The notes below the pieces were generated by a model. It was not told the DNA's origin, did not search any database, and saw nothing but the letters and a program-made list of their open reading frames with translations. Shown one piece after another: positions 47,476 to 57,023 of a stretch of DNA of 64,000 nucleotides; position 1 is the stretch's first letter, and each line of letters begins with the position of its first letter. A program made the translations under genes and the position numbers. The stretch is from positions 351,408 to 415,407 of the forward strand of contig NZ_RBWY01000001.1 of NCBI RefSeq assembly GCF_003634275.1, given 5' to 3'. This stretch comes from Orbus hercynius (lineage in GTDB: Bacteria; Pseudomonadota; Gammaproteobacteria; Enterobacterales; Orbaceae).

Positions 47476-48927
47476 TTATCGTTTATAAGCGGCATAACGG
47501 GTTTGTAATTGCTGAAAATCGGTAATACGTGCATCAAATCTTGCCAGCAGCAACGAGTTTCCTTGTGCTTGATTTTTGGCATTTTGTAATAAATTAATAG
47601 CTTGAGGATATTGACCTTGTAACGCAATTATTTCGGCTCTCGCTGCCATTTCTTGTGCGCGTTGTCTTTGGTTTTCGTAGGCTTGAACCAGTAAATCCCA
47701 GCCATTAATATCGTCACTATGTTCGTGAGTATAGCGATGTAAAAGACCTGTTGCCTTTTGATATTCCTGGTTTTCAATATAGCTATTGGCTAAGTTGAGT
47801 TGTAAGGCTGTATTGTTAGGATTGGCTTTTATCGCCGCTTGTAAGCGGCTGATAGCTAAGTTTTTATTATTAAGTGATAAATCAAGATCGGTCATTAGAT
47901 CGACAAACCAAACATTCGTTGGATCTTGTTCTAATAATGGTTGTAGCTTGGCTTTAGCACCAGAATAATTTTGCCCTCGATAGTCGATTAACGCAGCGGT
48001 ATAAGTAATCGCTATTTTAGTTTGGGGATTATCAATCTTTTGGTAATCCTTTAATAATAGTTGTACGGCATTTTTATTGTTACCAATTAACGCCACAAGA
48101 CGTGCTTTAGCTAAGTAATAGTCGAGTGAGGAGGCAACGTGTTTTTTAGGGTATTGATTAGCTCGACTACGAACGTCTGATAATCGGCTATCAGGCAGGG
48201 GATGAGTTAATAACATTTCAGGCGGCTTAGACATAAAACGCGTCTCGTCAGATAATTTTTGTAAAAAGCTGGCTGAAGCTGCTGGTTCAAATCCTGATTT
48301 TGCCAAGGTTCTTAGCCCAACACGGTCTGCTTCTTGCTCATTACTCTGTGTAAAGCTGATTTGACTTTGTGCACTACCGGCTATCGTGCCTGAAATTGCG
48401 GCTATTCCTGCTTCTGGGTTTGCCAATGCAAGTAATAAAGATCCTAACGTTGCCCCCCAAATATAAGGACTGTTTTTATTACGCGCTTCCATTGCTCGCG
48501 CTAGATGGCGTTGAGTGACGTGGCCAATTTCGTGGGCCATGACTGAAGCGAGTTGATTCTCATCATCGGTATCAATGATTAATCGCGAGTGGACAACAAC
48601 ATTTCCCCCAAAGTAGGCAAAAGCATTAAGTACATCGCTTTGCATAATATAGAAGTGGAAAGGGGTTTGCACGGAGTCAGCATGGGCGACCAGTTTACTG
48701 CCCAGCGAATTAATGTATTCATTAAGCATTGGGTCATTGATAATTGGTGCACTACCACGCAGCATACGCGTATAATAATCCCCCATCTCAATCTCCTGGC
48801 CAATGCTCAAAGTTGCAGCCGCGGTGGTTCCAATATCAGGCAGATTGATATTATTTGCCCTAACAGGGATGGTCGCAGCCGGAAATAGCATAGAAGCAGA
48901 TAAAAACAACGCAATACATTTTTTCAT
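47476..48927 (-). CDS. bepA: Periplasmic metalloprotease/chaperone BepA
   Basis: A 483-residue M48 protease with signal peptide (MKKCIALFLSASMLFPAATI, cleavage after about residue 24). The zinc motif HEIGH is at residues 132-136 in MAHEIGHVTQRHLARAME and the third ligand in SNEQEADRVGLRTLAKSG. The C-terminal half is a tetratricopeptide-repeat domain (about 310-480). BepA promotes LptD maturation and removes misfolded outer-membrane proteins. Length equals E. coli BepA (487). It may be the first gene of a unit with the DUF554 gene. Confidence 0.93.
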   Translation of the reverse strand: MKKCIALFLSASMLFPAATIPVRANNINLPDIGTTAAATLSIGQEIEMGDYYTRMLRGSAPIINDPMLNEYINSLGSKLVAHADSVQTPFHFYIMQSDVLNAFAYFGGNVVVHSRLIIDTDDENQLASVMAHEIGHVTQRHLARAMEARNKNSPYIWGATLGSLLLALANPEAGIAAISGTIAGSAQSQISFTQSNEQEADRVGLRTLAKSGFEPAASASFLQKLSDETRFMSKPPEMLLTHPLPDSRLSDVRSRANQYPKKHVASSLDYYLAKARLVALIGNNKNAVQLLLKDYQKIDNPQTKIAITYTAALIDYRGQNYSGAKAKLQPLLEQDPTNVWFVDLMTDLDLSLNNKNLAISRLQAAIKANPNNTALQLNLANSYIENQEYQKATGLLHRYTHEHSDDINGWDLLVQAYENQRQRAQEMAARAEIIALQGQYPQAINLLQNAKNQAQGNSLLLARFDARITDFQQLQTRYAAYKR

Positions 48928-49016
48928 GATACGAAGATCTCCGTAATAAATTGCTAAGAATTGTATACTAAAATGAGTAAAATAGCGATTTACCGGATTG
49001 GCTTATCAGGGGAAAG

Positions 49017-49044
49017 CGGAAAGTGCATAATTATGCACTTTCCG
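49017..49044. terminator. 28-bp perfect palindrome after lipA
   Basis: CGGAAAGTGCATAA directly followed by its reverse complement (49031-49044), lying 8 bases beyond the lipA stop and 90 bases before bepA. There is no T tract on the - strand; it may act as a terminator, an RNA-end protector or an operator for bepA. Confidence 0.45.
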
Positions 49045-49051
49045 GTTATGA

Positions 49052-50020
49052 TTATTTAACTTCTCGACCTTGCGCTTGCAAATCAGCGTGATAAGAAGAG
49101 CGGACAAACGGACCACATGCCGCATGAGTAAAGCCCATATCTAAGGCGATCTGTTTTAACTCATCAAACTCTTGCGGTGACACATAACGTTCAACGGGTA
49201 AATGGAATTTACTTGGCTGTAGATACTGGCCAAGCGTTAACATCGTTACGCCATGTGCACGCAAATCTTTTAACACTTGAATCAATTCTTGATTGGTTTC
49301 ACCAAGCCCAACCATTAAACCCGATTTTGTTGGAATGTGTGGATGACGCTCTTTGAATTTAGCCAGTAAGTTGAGTGAACCTTCATAGCTTGCACCTGGG
49401 CGAATTTTTTTATATAAACGCGGAATATTTTCCAGATTGTGGTTAAACACATCCGGTGGATTTTGAGCCAAAATTTCAACCGCTTCATCAATGCAACCCC
49501 TAAAATCAGGTGTTAAGGTTTCCACTTTGATATTCGGACTTAATGCTCTAATTTCTCGAGTGCAATCGACAAAATGGCTTGCGCCGCCATCTTTCAAGTC
49601 ATCACGATCAACGGAGGTTATCACCACATAACGCAGGCGCATTTCAGCAATGGTTTTAGCGAGTTTTATTGGTTCTTGATGATCCGGCGGTAACGGTCTG
49701 CCATGTGCCACATCGCAAAATGGGCAACGACGAGTACAGATGTCACCTAAGATCATAAATGTTGCTGTGCCATGATTAAAACATTCGGCAAGGTTAGGGC
49801 AAGATGCTTCTTCGCAAACGGAATGTAAGCCATGCTTACGCATCGTATTTTTAATATGGGCAATATTTTCAGACTGAGCCGGTAGCTTGATTTTCATCCA
49901 GTCTGGTTTTTTGAGTAATTCAACATCGTCAACGGTTATTGAGGGAATCAGACGAGTTTTATCAGCATCGCGATACTTTGAACTTCTTATGTTAGGGATA
50001 TCAGCATTTGGATTGGTCAT
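49052..50020 (-). CDS. lipA: Lipoyl synthase LipA
   Basis: A 322-residue radical SAM enzyme that inserts two sulfurs into octanoyl-lysine. The auxiliary cluster cysteines are in [16 protein letters not shown] and the radical SAM CxxxCxxC is CTRRCPFC (Cys95, 99, 102). The C-terminal RSSYHADLQ supplies the serine ligand of the auxiliary cluster. Start taken at ATG 50020 ([20 protein letters not shown]), giving E. coli length (321). It lies 22 bases after lipB and, together with the neighbouring aceEF-lpd operon, supplies lipoyl groups for pyruvate dehydrogenase. Confidence 0.96.
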   Translation of the reverse strand: MTNPNADIPNIRSSKYRDADKTRLIPSITVDDVELLKKPDWMKIKLPAQSENIAHIKNTMRKHGLHSVCEEASCPNLAECFNHGTATFMILGDICTRRCPFCDVAHGRPLPPDHQEPIKLAKTIAEMRLRYVVITSVDRDDLKDGGASHFVDCTREIRALSPNIKVETLTPDFRGCIDEAVEILAQNPPDVFNHNLENIPRLYKKIRPGASYEGSLNLLAKFKERHPHIPTKSGLMVGLGETNQELIQVLKDLRAHGVTMLTLGQYLQPSKFHLPVERYVSPQEFDELKQIALDMGFTHAACGPFVRSSYHADLQAQGREVK

Positions 50021-50042
50021 ATTAATGTACACTATGTCTATT

Positions 50043-50660
50043 TTAGGGAGTGAGTGGAAGCTGCGCAATAAAGTACTGAGCCAATAATTGGCGAACTTCA
50101 TTATGATTGATGTTTTCTACATAATCGTTTAATCGGGTCATTTGTAAACCTTGGTAGCCACAGGGATTAATATAATTAAATGGCGTTAAATCAAGATCAA
50201 CATTTAAAGCAAGTCCGTGTAACGTGCAGCCATGATTGATATGTAAGCCTAATGAACAGATCTTTTTTCCGTTAACATACACACCTGGTGCATTAGCTTG
50301 CGTTGCCGCTAGCACTTGATAATCGGCTAAGGTGCGTATGACACTATTTTCTAAAAATGTGACGGTATCGCGGATGCCAATTTTCAAACGCTTGAGATCC
50401 AACAAGATATACATAATTTGTTGACCGGGTGCATGATAAGTTATTTGACCTCCACGATCGGTTTGAATAACCGGAATGGTGGTCTGTTGTAGTAGATGTT
50501 CGGCTTTACCGACCTTACCTTGAGTATAAACAGCTGGATGCTCAACTAGCCAGATTTCATCAGCAGTACTTTGGTGGCGAGATTGGGTAAATTGGTGCAT
50601 CATGTCATAAGTATACAAATAATCTTGTAGACCTAAATTTTTGACAATTGGTTTATCCAT
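50043..50660 (-). CDS. lipB: Octanoyl-ACP:protein octanoyltransferase LipB
   Basis: A 205-residue acyltransferase that moves octanoate from acyl carrier protein to lipoyl domains, the step before LipA. Motifs are [40 protein letters not shown], the active lysine in [15 protein letters not shown] and the active cysteine in [14 protein letters not shown]. First gene of lipB-lipA, divergent from aceE. In E. coli the ybeD-lipB-lipA genes lie elsewhere than ace, so the proximity here is a difference. Confidence 0.95.
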   Translation of the reverse strand: MDKPIVKNLGLQDYLYTYDMMHQFTQSRHQSTADEIWLVEHPAVYTQGKVGKAEHLLQQTTIPVIQTDRGGQITYHAPGQQIMYILLDLKRLKIGIRDTVTFLENSVIRTLADYQVLAATQANAPGVYVNGKKICSLGLHINHGCTLHGLALNVDLDLTPFNYINPCGYQGLQMTRLNDYVENINHNEVRQLLAQYFIAQLPLTP

Positions 50661-50852
50661 ATTTTAACAACCGATTTATCCTTAGTGGTTCAGGCTATAT
50701 TTACTCAAATCAACACGTTGTAGTGAAGTCAGACGACATCTTATTCAAAATATCATTTTATATTAGTGATATAAAGTCTAAATTTATGTTTGTTATTTGG
50801 TTTATATATCGATAAACAAACGCTCGAGCGAATATAACAAATGCAATACTTA

Positions 50853-50882
50853 TTGACAATACATGATAGATCGATATATAAC
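50853..50882 (+). promoter_or_regulatory. Sigma70 promoter of aceE-aceF-lpd
   Basis: TTGACA (50853-50858) and TATAAC (50877-50882) are separated by 18 bases. Transcription would start near 50889, leaving a leader of about 235 nt before aceE. Confidence 0.6.
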
Positions 50883-51019
50883 ATAGCGGATTTCCATGCG
50901 ATATTTCAATTCTTAAAAATTCAATTTTATCATAGTAATAAAAATATCTGATTCATATATATTGGAATAGTTGATTAGTTTGATAGGAATTAACATTCTT
51001 ATCTTCAGTAGGTTTATCT

Positions 51020-51037
51020 TTACCTTTTCTAAGGTAA
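51020..51037 (+). promoter_or_regulatory. Upstream hairpin in the aceE leader
   Basis: TTACCTT / AAGGTAA, 7-bp stem with TTCT loop. It lies 30 bases before the terminator-like hairpin and could be part of an attenuator. Confidence 0.4.
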
Positions 51038-51067
51038 GTGGCAGACTTACAGCCATATAAAATACGT

Positions 51068-51100
51068 AATGCAGAACAATAAGAAAAATCTGCATTTTTT
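51068..51100 (+). promoter_or_regulatory. Terminator-like hairpin just before aceE
   Basis: AATGCAGA / TCTGCATT, 8-bp stem, 13-base loop, followed directly by T residues. It is 12 bases before the AGAGG ribosome binding site of aceE, so it would stop leader transcripts unless opened. Confidence 0.5.
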
Positions 51101-51124
51101 ATAACAAAACACAGAGGTTTAAAT

Positions 51125-53791
51125 ATGTCTGACATGCAAATGAATGATATTGATCCCATTGAGACTCAAGACTGGCTTAAGAGTATTGAATCAGTCATTC
51201 GAGAAGAAGGTACAGAGCGAGCTCAATACATTATTGAACAAATTGTGAAACAAGCTCGTCAAGGCGGTGTTCCATTATTATTCGGTTCTTCAACAAGTAA
51301 CTATATTAATACGATTCCGGTTGAAGACGAACCTGCTTATCCTGGTGATTGGGAACTTGAACGACGAATTCGTTCTATTGTTCGTTGGAATGCGATGATG
51401 ATGGTGCTACGTGCATCTAAAAAAGATTTGGATTTGGGTGGCCACATGGCGTCATTCCAATCAGCTGCAACATTCTATGAAGTCTGCTTTAACCACTTTT
51501 TCAGAGCTCGCAATGAAAAAGATGGTGGTGATTTAGTTTATTTCCAAGGTCATATCTCTCCGGGTGTTTATTCTCGTGCATTTGTTGAAGGTCGTTTAAC
51601 CGAAGAACAATTAGATAATTTCAGACAAGAAGTTCATGGTAAAGGCTTACCATCTTATCCGCATCCTAAATTAATGCCTGAATTTTGGCAGTTCCCAACG
51701 GTATCGATGGGACTTGGTCCAATCAGTGCAATTTATCAAGCTCGCTTCTTAAAATATCTAAACCATCGTGGGCTTAAAGATACCACTGAACAACGCGTTT
51801 ATGCTTTCTTAGGTGACGGTGAGATGGATGAACCAGAATCTAAAGGTGCAATCACTGTTGCAACACGTGAAAAACTTGATAACTTAACGTTTGTTATTAA
51901 CTGTAACTTACAACGTCTTGATGGTCCAGTAACGGGTAATGGTAAAATTATCAATGAACTTGAAGGTATTTTTGCTGGTGCAGGTTGGAATGTGGTCAAA
52001 GTTATTTGGGGTGATCGTTGGGATAAACTTTTACAGAAAGATAAATCGGGTAAATTAATTCGCCTAATGAACGAAACGCTTGATGGTGATTACCAAACAT
52101 TTAAATCAAAAGATGGTGCTTACATCCGTGCTAACTTCTTTGGTAAATACCCAGAAACGGCTGAACTCGTTAAAGACATGTCTGATGACGAGATTTTCCG
52201 TTTAAACCGTGGTGGTCAAGATCCAGCGAAAATGTTTGCTGCTTTCCAACGCGCTAAAGACACCAAAGGCCGTCCAACAGTTATCCTTGCACATACTATC
52301 AAAGGTTATGGTATGGGTGATGCTGCTGAAGGTAAAAACATTGCTCACCAAGTGAAGAAAATGAATATGGACGGTGTACGTCACGTTCGTGATTTCTTCA
52401 ACATCCCAGTAACAGATGAAGCAATTGAAAAACTACCATACATTAAATTTGAAGAACATACACCAGAATATAAATATATTCATGAACGTCGTCAGGCGTT
52501 AAAAGGTTATGTACCGTCACGTTTACCACATTTTACGGGCTCAGTCTCTATCCCAGCATTAAGTGAGTTTAGTTCACTACTTGAAGCACAAAACAAAGAA
52601 ATTTCAACCACAATTGCTTTTGTTCGCGCGCTTAACATTATGCTAAAAGATAAAGATCTTGCGCCACGTTTAGTGCCAATCTTAGCTGACGAAGCTCGTA
52701 CATTTGGTATGGAAGGTCTATTCCGTCAAATCGGTATTTATAACCCACACGGTCAACAGTATACACCACAAGATAGAGAACAAGTGGCTTACTACCGTGA
52801 AGACGAAAAGGGTCAAATTTTACAAGAAGGTATCAATGAAATGGGCGCGGGCGCTTCATGGCTTGCTGCTGCAACGTCATATAGCACAAATGACTGCCCA
52901 ATGATTCCTTTCTATATCTACTACTCTATGTTTGGTTTCCAACGTATTGGCGACTTATTATGGGCTGCAGGCGATCAACAAGCGCGTGGTTTCTTAATCG
53001 GTGGTACATCGGGTCGAACAACTCTTAATGGTGAAGGTTTACAACACGAAGATGGTCACAGCCATATTCAAGCACTGACGATTCCTAACTGTATCTCTTA
53101 CGATCCCGCTTATGCTTATGAAGTTGCTGTCATTATGCAAGACGGTTTACGTCGTATGTATGGCGACCAAGAAAATGTTTACTACTACATCACAACCTTA
53201 AATGAAAACTACGAACAACCCGCTATGCCGAAAGACGCAGAAGAGGGTATTCGTCGTGGTATTTATAAACTTGATACCGTTTCTGCAAAAGGTGGTAAAT
53301 TATCGGTTCAGTTACTGGGTTCTGGCTCAATTTTACGCCACGTACGTGAAGCGGCGACCATTTTAGCTAACGAATACGGCATTAGCTCTGATGTTTATAG
53401 CGTAACATCATTCACTGAACTTGCTCGTGAAGGTCAAGACTGTGAACGTCACAATATGCTACACCCAACAGAAAAAGCAAAAGTCCCTTATATTGCACAA
53501 GTGATGAACAAAGCACCAGCAATCGTTTCAACCGATTACATGAAACTGTTTGCAGAGCAAGTACGTGCTTATGTTCCAGCTGAGTCATATAAAGTGTTAG
53601 GTACCGATGGATTTGGTCGTAGTGATAGCCGTGCGAATTTACGTGATCACTTTGAAGTTGATGCACGTTATGTTGTCGTTGCGGCATTAAGTGAATTAGC
53701 AGCACGTGGTGATATCGAGAAATCAGTTGTTGAAGCAGCAATTAAGAAACTTGATATTGACGCTAACAAAGCTAACCCACGTATTGCATAA
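51125..53791 (+). CDS. aceE: Pyruvate dehydrogenase E1 component
   Basis: An 888-residue homodimeric-type E1 that decarboxylates pyruvate with thiamine diphosphate and transfers acetyl to the lipoyl arm of AceF. It shows GDGEMDEPESKGAITVATRE (about 230), the thiamine/Mg site ending in NCNLQRLDGPVTGNGKII, HGLGHIKGYGMG-type loop as AHTIKGYGMGDAAEGKN, and TTLNGEGLQHEDGHSH. Length equals E. coli (887). First gene of aceE-aceF-lpd with strongly biased codon use. AGAGG precedes the ATG. Confidence 0.98.
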   Translation: MSDMQMNDIDPIETQDWLKSIESVIREEGTERAQYIIEQIVKQARQGGVPLLFGSSTSNYINTIPVEDEPAYPGDWELERRIRSIVRWNAMMMVLRASKKDLDLGGHMASFQSAATFYEVCFNHFFRARNEKDGGDLVYFQGHISPGVYSRAFVEGRLTEEQLDNFRQEVHGKGLPSYPHPKLMPEFWQFPTVSMGLGPISAIYQARFLKYLNHRGLKDTTEQRVYAFLGDGEMDEPESKGAITVATREKLDNLTFVINCNLQRLDGPVTGNGKIINELEGIFAGAGWNVVKVIWGDRWDKLLQKDKSGKLIRLMNETLDGDYQTFKSKDGAYIRANFFGKYPETAELVKDMSDDEIFRLNRGGQDPAKMFAAFQRAKDTKGRPTVILAHTIKGYGMGDAAEGKNIAHQVKKMNMDGVRHVRDFFNIPVTDEAIEKLPYIKFEEHTPEYKYIHERRQALKGYVPSRLPHFTGSVSIPALSEFSSLLEAQNKEISTTIAFVRALNIMLKDKDLAPRLVPILADEARTFGMEGLFRQIGIYNPHGQQYTPQDREQVAYYREDEKGQILQEGINEMGAGASWLAAATSYSTNDCPMIPFYIYYSMFGFQRIGDLLWAAGDQQARGFLIGGTSGRTTLNGEGLQHEDGHSHIQALTIPNCISYDPAYAYEVAVIMQDGLRRMYGDQENVYYYITTLNENYEQPAMPKDAEEGIRRGIYKLDTVSAKGGKLSVQLLGSGSILRHVREAATILANEYGISSDVYSVTSFTELAREGQDCERHNMLHPTEKAKVPYIAQVMNKAPAIVSTDYMKLFAEQVRAYVPAESYKVLGTDGFGRSDSRANLRDHFEVDARYVVVAALSELAARGDIEKSVVEAAIKKLDIDANKANPRIA

Positions 53792-53803
53792 GAGGTGATA
53801 ACA

Positions 53804-55402
53804 ATGAGTATTGAAATTAAATTACCTGATATTGGTGGTGATGAAGTTGAAGTCACTGAGATTCTTGTCAATGTCGGTGATAAAGTTGAAGTTGATCAGT
53901 CAATTATGACTGTCGAAGGCGATAAAGCTTCAATGGAAATTCCTGCGCCACAAGCTGGGGTGGTTAAATCAATCACGGTTAAAGTGGGCGATAAAGTCAC
54001 AACTGGTGTTGCTGTGATGGTATTTGACGGAGAAGGTGCTGTTGCAGCACCTGCCGCTGAAGCGCCAAAAGCGGCGGCTCCTGCTCCAGCTGCTGCAAGC
54101 ACTGGTGCAAGTCAAGTTGTGGATGTTAATGTACCAGACATCGGTGGCGATGAAGTTGAAGTGACTGAAATCTTAGTCAAAGTGGGTGATACGGTTGCCC
54201 TTGATGACTCTTTAATCACGGTTGAAGGTGATAAAGCGTCGATGGAAGTCCCTGCATCAGTTGCCGGTAAAGTGAAAGCCATTATCGTTAATGTTGGCGA
54301 TAAAGTGAAAACGGGCTCTAAAATTATGGAGTTTGAAACAGCAAGTAGCGCTGCTGCGCCTTCTGCTCCTGCTCCTGCTCCAGTTGCTGCGGCCGCAGCT
54401 CCCGCTCCTACTGCACAAAAAGCTGCTGCTCCATCGCCTGCTGCTGCACCTGCAAGCGCTGCAAATGGTTTTGTTGAAAACGGTGCTTATGCTCATGCAA
54501 CGCCATCAGTGCGCCGCTTAGCGCGTGAATTTGGTGTTAATTTAGAGAAAGTTGCTGCGACGGGTCCTAAAAAACGTATTTTACGTGAAGATATCCAAAC
54601 TTACGTTAAAAATGCGGTTAAACAAGTTGAAACTGGTACTGCCGGTGGCGGTGCGTTACCTGGTTTACTTCCTTGGCCAAAAGTTGATTTCAGCAAATTT
54701 GGTGCAATTGAAGAGTTACCATTAACGAAAATTCAGAAAGTATCGGGTGCTAACTTACACCGTAACTGGGTAATGATTCCTCATGTTACTGAGTTTGATG
54801 AAGCGGATATTTCTGATCTTGAAGCATTCCGTAAACAACAAAACACTGAAGCTGAAAAACGTAAACAAGATCTCAAAATTACGCCATTAGTGTTTATCAT
54901 GAAAGCGGTAGCAAGCGCATTAGAAGCTTACCCACGCTTTAACAGCTCATTATCTGAAGACGTACAAACGTTGATTGTTAAAAAATACATCAACATCGGT
55001 GTGGCGGTTGATACTCCAAACGGCTTAGTTGTTCCGGTCTTTAAAGATGTGAACAAAAAAGGCATTGTTGAGTTATCAAACGAACTTGCTGCTATCTCTA
55101 AGAAAGCGCGTGATGGTAAATTAACTGGCGCAGATATGCAAGGCGGCTGCTTTACTATTTCAAGCTTAGGCGGTATTGGTACGACCTCATTTACGCCAAT
55201 TGTCAATGCGCCAGAAGTGGGCATTTTAGGTGTATCGCGTTCTGCAATGAAACCTGTTTGGAACGGTAAAGAGTTTACACCACGCTTAATGTTACCATTA
55301 TCATTATCATTTGATCACCGCGTGATCGATGGTGCTGATGGGGCAAGATTTTTAAGCCACATCGTTAAAGTATTATCCGACTTACGTCGTTTAGTGATGT
55401 AA
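53804..55402 (+). CDS. aceF: Dihydrolipoamide acetyltransferase E2 (two lipoyl domains)
   Basis: A 532-residue core enzyme of pyruvate dehydrogenase. Order: lipoyl domain 1 (lipoyl Lys41 in GDKASMEIP), Ala/Pro linker, lipoyl domain 2 (Lys144 in GDKASMEVP), long Ala/Pro linker (about 185-225), peripheral subunit-binding domain ([20 protein letters not shown], about 233-265), and catalytic domain ending with [14 protein letters not shown] (catalytic His505). E. coli AceF has three lipoyl domains (630 residues), so this one has one fewer. Start at ATG 53804 after AGAGGTG. Confidence 0.97.
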   Translation: MSIEIKLPDIGGDEVEVTEILVNVGDKVEVDQSIMTVEGDKASMEIPAPQAGVVKSITVKVGDKVTTGVAVMVFDGEGAVAAPAAEAPKAAAPAPAAASTGASQVVDVNVPDIGGDEVEVTEILVKVGDTVALDDSLITVEGDKASMEVPASVAGKVKAIIVNVGDKVKTGSKIMEFETASSAAAPSAPAPAPVAAAAAPAPTAQKAAAPSPAAAPASAANGFVENGAYAHATPSVRRLAREFGVNLEKVAATGPKKRILREDIQTYVKNAVKQVETGTAGGGALPGLLPWPKVDFSKFGAIEELPLTKIQKVSGANLHRNWVMIPHVTEFDEADISDLEAFRKQQNTEAEKRKQDLKITPLVFIMKAVASALEAYPRFNSSLSEDVQTLIVKKYINIGVAVDTPNGLVVPVFKDVNKKGIVELSNELAAISKKARDGKLTGADMQGGCFTISSLGGIGTTSFTPIVNAPEVGILGVSRSAMKPVWNGKEFTPRLMLPLSLSFDHRVIDGADGARFLSHIVKVLSDLRRLVM

Positions 55403-55415
55403 TAGGAGAGCGAAA

Positions 55416-56840
55416 ATGAGCAAAGAAATTAAAACTCAAGTGGTTGTATTAGGTGCAGGACCTGCTGGTTATTCAGCAGCGTTCCGCGCTGCAGATTTAG
55501 GTCTTGATGTAACGCTAGTTGAGCGTTACTCAACCCTAGGTGGTGTGTGTTTAAACGTGGGATGTATCCCATCTAAAGCACTACTACATGTTGCTAAAGT
55601 TATCGATGAAGCCAAATCATTAACCGCGCACGGTATTGAATTTGGTACGCCAAAATTAGACCTAGACAAAGTTCGTGGCTGGAAAGAGAAAGTTATCGGT
55701 CAATTAACCGGCGGTTTAGGCGGTATGGCTAAAATGCGTAAAGTCACTGTCGTACAAGGTGAAGCAAAATTTAGCGGTAGCCATTCACTATTAGTCAATA
55801 CTGCTGAAGGCGAAACCATTGTTAATTTTGACAATGCGATTATTGCGGCAGGTTCACGGCCAATTCAATTACCTTTTATTCCGCATGAAGATCCGCGTAT
55901 TTGGGATTCCACAGATGCGTTAGCATTAACCACGATTCCTAAGCGCCTATTATTAATGGGTGGGGGTATTATCGGCCTTGAAATGGGAACGGTTTATCAC
56001 GCGTTAGGCTCAGAAGTTGATGTGGTTGAAATGCTTGACCAAGTTATTCCAGCGGCCGATAAAGACATCATTAAAGTCTTTACTAAACAAATTGAGAAAA
56101 AATTCACCTTAATGCTTGAGACCAAAGTAACCAAAGTTGAAGCAAAAAATGATGCAATTTATGTCTCAATGGAGAAAAAAGACGGCACAGTTGAAACACG
56201 CCCTTATGATGCAGTATTAGTGGCGATTGGTCGTACACCAAACGGTAAACTCATCGATGCTGAAAAAGCTGGCGTTAATGTGACTGACCGTGGCTTTATT
56301 GAAGTTGATAAACAAATGCGTACCAATGTACCGCATATCTATGCGATTGGTGATATTGTTGGTCAACCAATGCTTGCTCATAAAGGTGTGCATGAAGGTC
56401 ATGTGGCAGCTGAAGTGATTGCGGGTAAAAATCACTTCTTTGATCCAAAAACCATTCCTTCTATTGCCTATACTGAGCCAGAAGTTGCCTGGGTTGGTTT
56501 AACCGAAAAAGAAGCAAAAGCAAAAGGAATCAGCTACGAAGTAGCGATTTTCCCTTGGGCGGCATCAGGTCGTGCGATTGCCTCTGATTGCTCTGAAGGG
56601 ATGACTAAATTGATTTTTGACAAAACAGACAACCGTTTACTTGGTGGCGCTGTTGTGGGTGTTAATGGTGGTGAATTGCTAGGTGAAATCGGCTTAGCGG
56701 TTGAAATGAACTGTGATGCTGAAGATATGGCATTAACGATTCATGCTCACCCAACACTTTACGAATCAATCGGTCTTGCTGCTGAAGTATTTGAAGGATC
56801 AATTACTGATTTACCAAATGCCAAAGCGAAAAAGAAATAG
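55416..56840 (+). CDS. lpd: Dihydrolipoamide dehydrogenase E3
   Basis: A 474-residue flavoprotein that reoxidises lipoamide with NAD. FAD site VVVLGAGPAGYSAAFRAADL, redox disulfide Cys45-Cys50 (GGVCLNVGCIPSK), NAD site MGGGIIGLEMGTVYHALGSE, and the C-terminal active pair in HAHPTLYESIGLAAE. Length and motifs match E. coli Lpd (474). Third gene of the operon; the terminator follows. Also serves 2-oxoglutarate dehydrogenase and glycine cleavage. Confidence 0.98.
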   Translation: MSKEIKTQVVVLGAGPAGYSAAFRAADLGLDVTLVERYSTLGGVCLNVGCIPSKALLHVAKVIDEAKSLTAHGIEFGTPKLDLDKVRGWKEKVIGQLTGGLGGMAKMRKVTVVQGEAKFSGSHSLLVNTAEGETIVNFDNAIIAAGSRPIQLPFIPHEDPRIWDSTDALALTTIPKRLLLMGGGIIGLEMGTVYHALGSEVDVVEMLDQVIPAADKDIIKVFTKQIEKKFTLMLETKVTKVEAKNDAIYVSMEKKDGTVETRPYDAVLVAIGRTPNGKLIDAEKAGVNVTDRGFIEVDKQMRTNVPHIYAIGDIVGQPMLAHKGVHEGHVAAEVIAGKNHFFDPKTIPSIAYTEPEVAWVGLTEKEAKAKGISYEVAIFPWAASGRAIASDCSEGMTKLIFDKTDNRLLGGAVVGVNGGELLGEIGLAVEMNCDAEDMALTIHAHPTLYESIGLAAEVFEGSITDLPNAKAKKK

Positions 56841-56862
56841 GTCATTTATCTTATTGACCAAG

Positions 56863-56890
56863 AAAAAGCCGACATCATGTCGGCTTTTTT
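56863..56890 (+). terminator. Intrinsic terminator of aceE-aceF-lpd
   Basis: AAAAAGCCGACAT / ATGTCGGCTTTTT stem with a one-base apex as written (the loop opens further in RNA), followed by T residues. Confidence 0.9.
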
Positions 56891-57023
56891 ATTGCTAATT
56901 ATTGTGTTTATTATCGCTTGCCATATCGTATTACGCGCTTGTTTCTTAATATTTTTATAAAAAGAATTTTTTACTTAAAATCTAGCGTAAAATATGCTAT
57001 TTTATCAAGAGTGATAATCAACA

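Larger units (their letters stand above)
50661..51124. other. Divergent lipB/aceE regulatory region
   Basis: 464 bases with the aceE promoter (50853-50882), a CGCTCGAGCG palindrome at 50821-50830, and leader hairpins. No pdhR gene is present before aceE, unlike E. coli. Confidence 0.5.

Noticed and set aside
50661..51124. Remnant of pdhR upstream of aceE
   Set aside because: No frame in the interval resembles a GntR-type regulator.
54257..54521. Leucine- or serine-rich frames overlapping aceF
   Set aside because: They are shadows of the Ala/Pro-rich linker codons of aceF in other frames.
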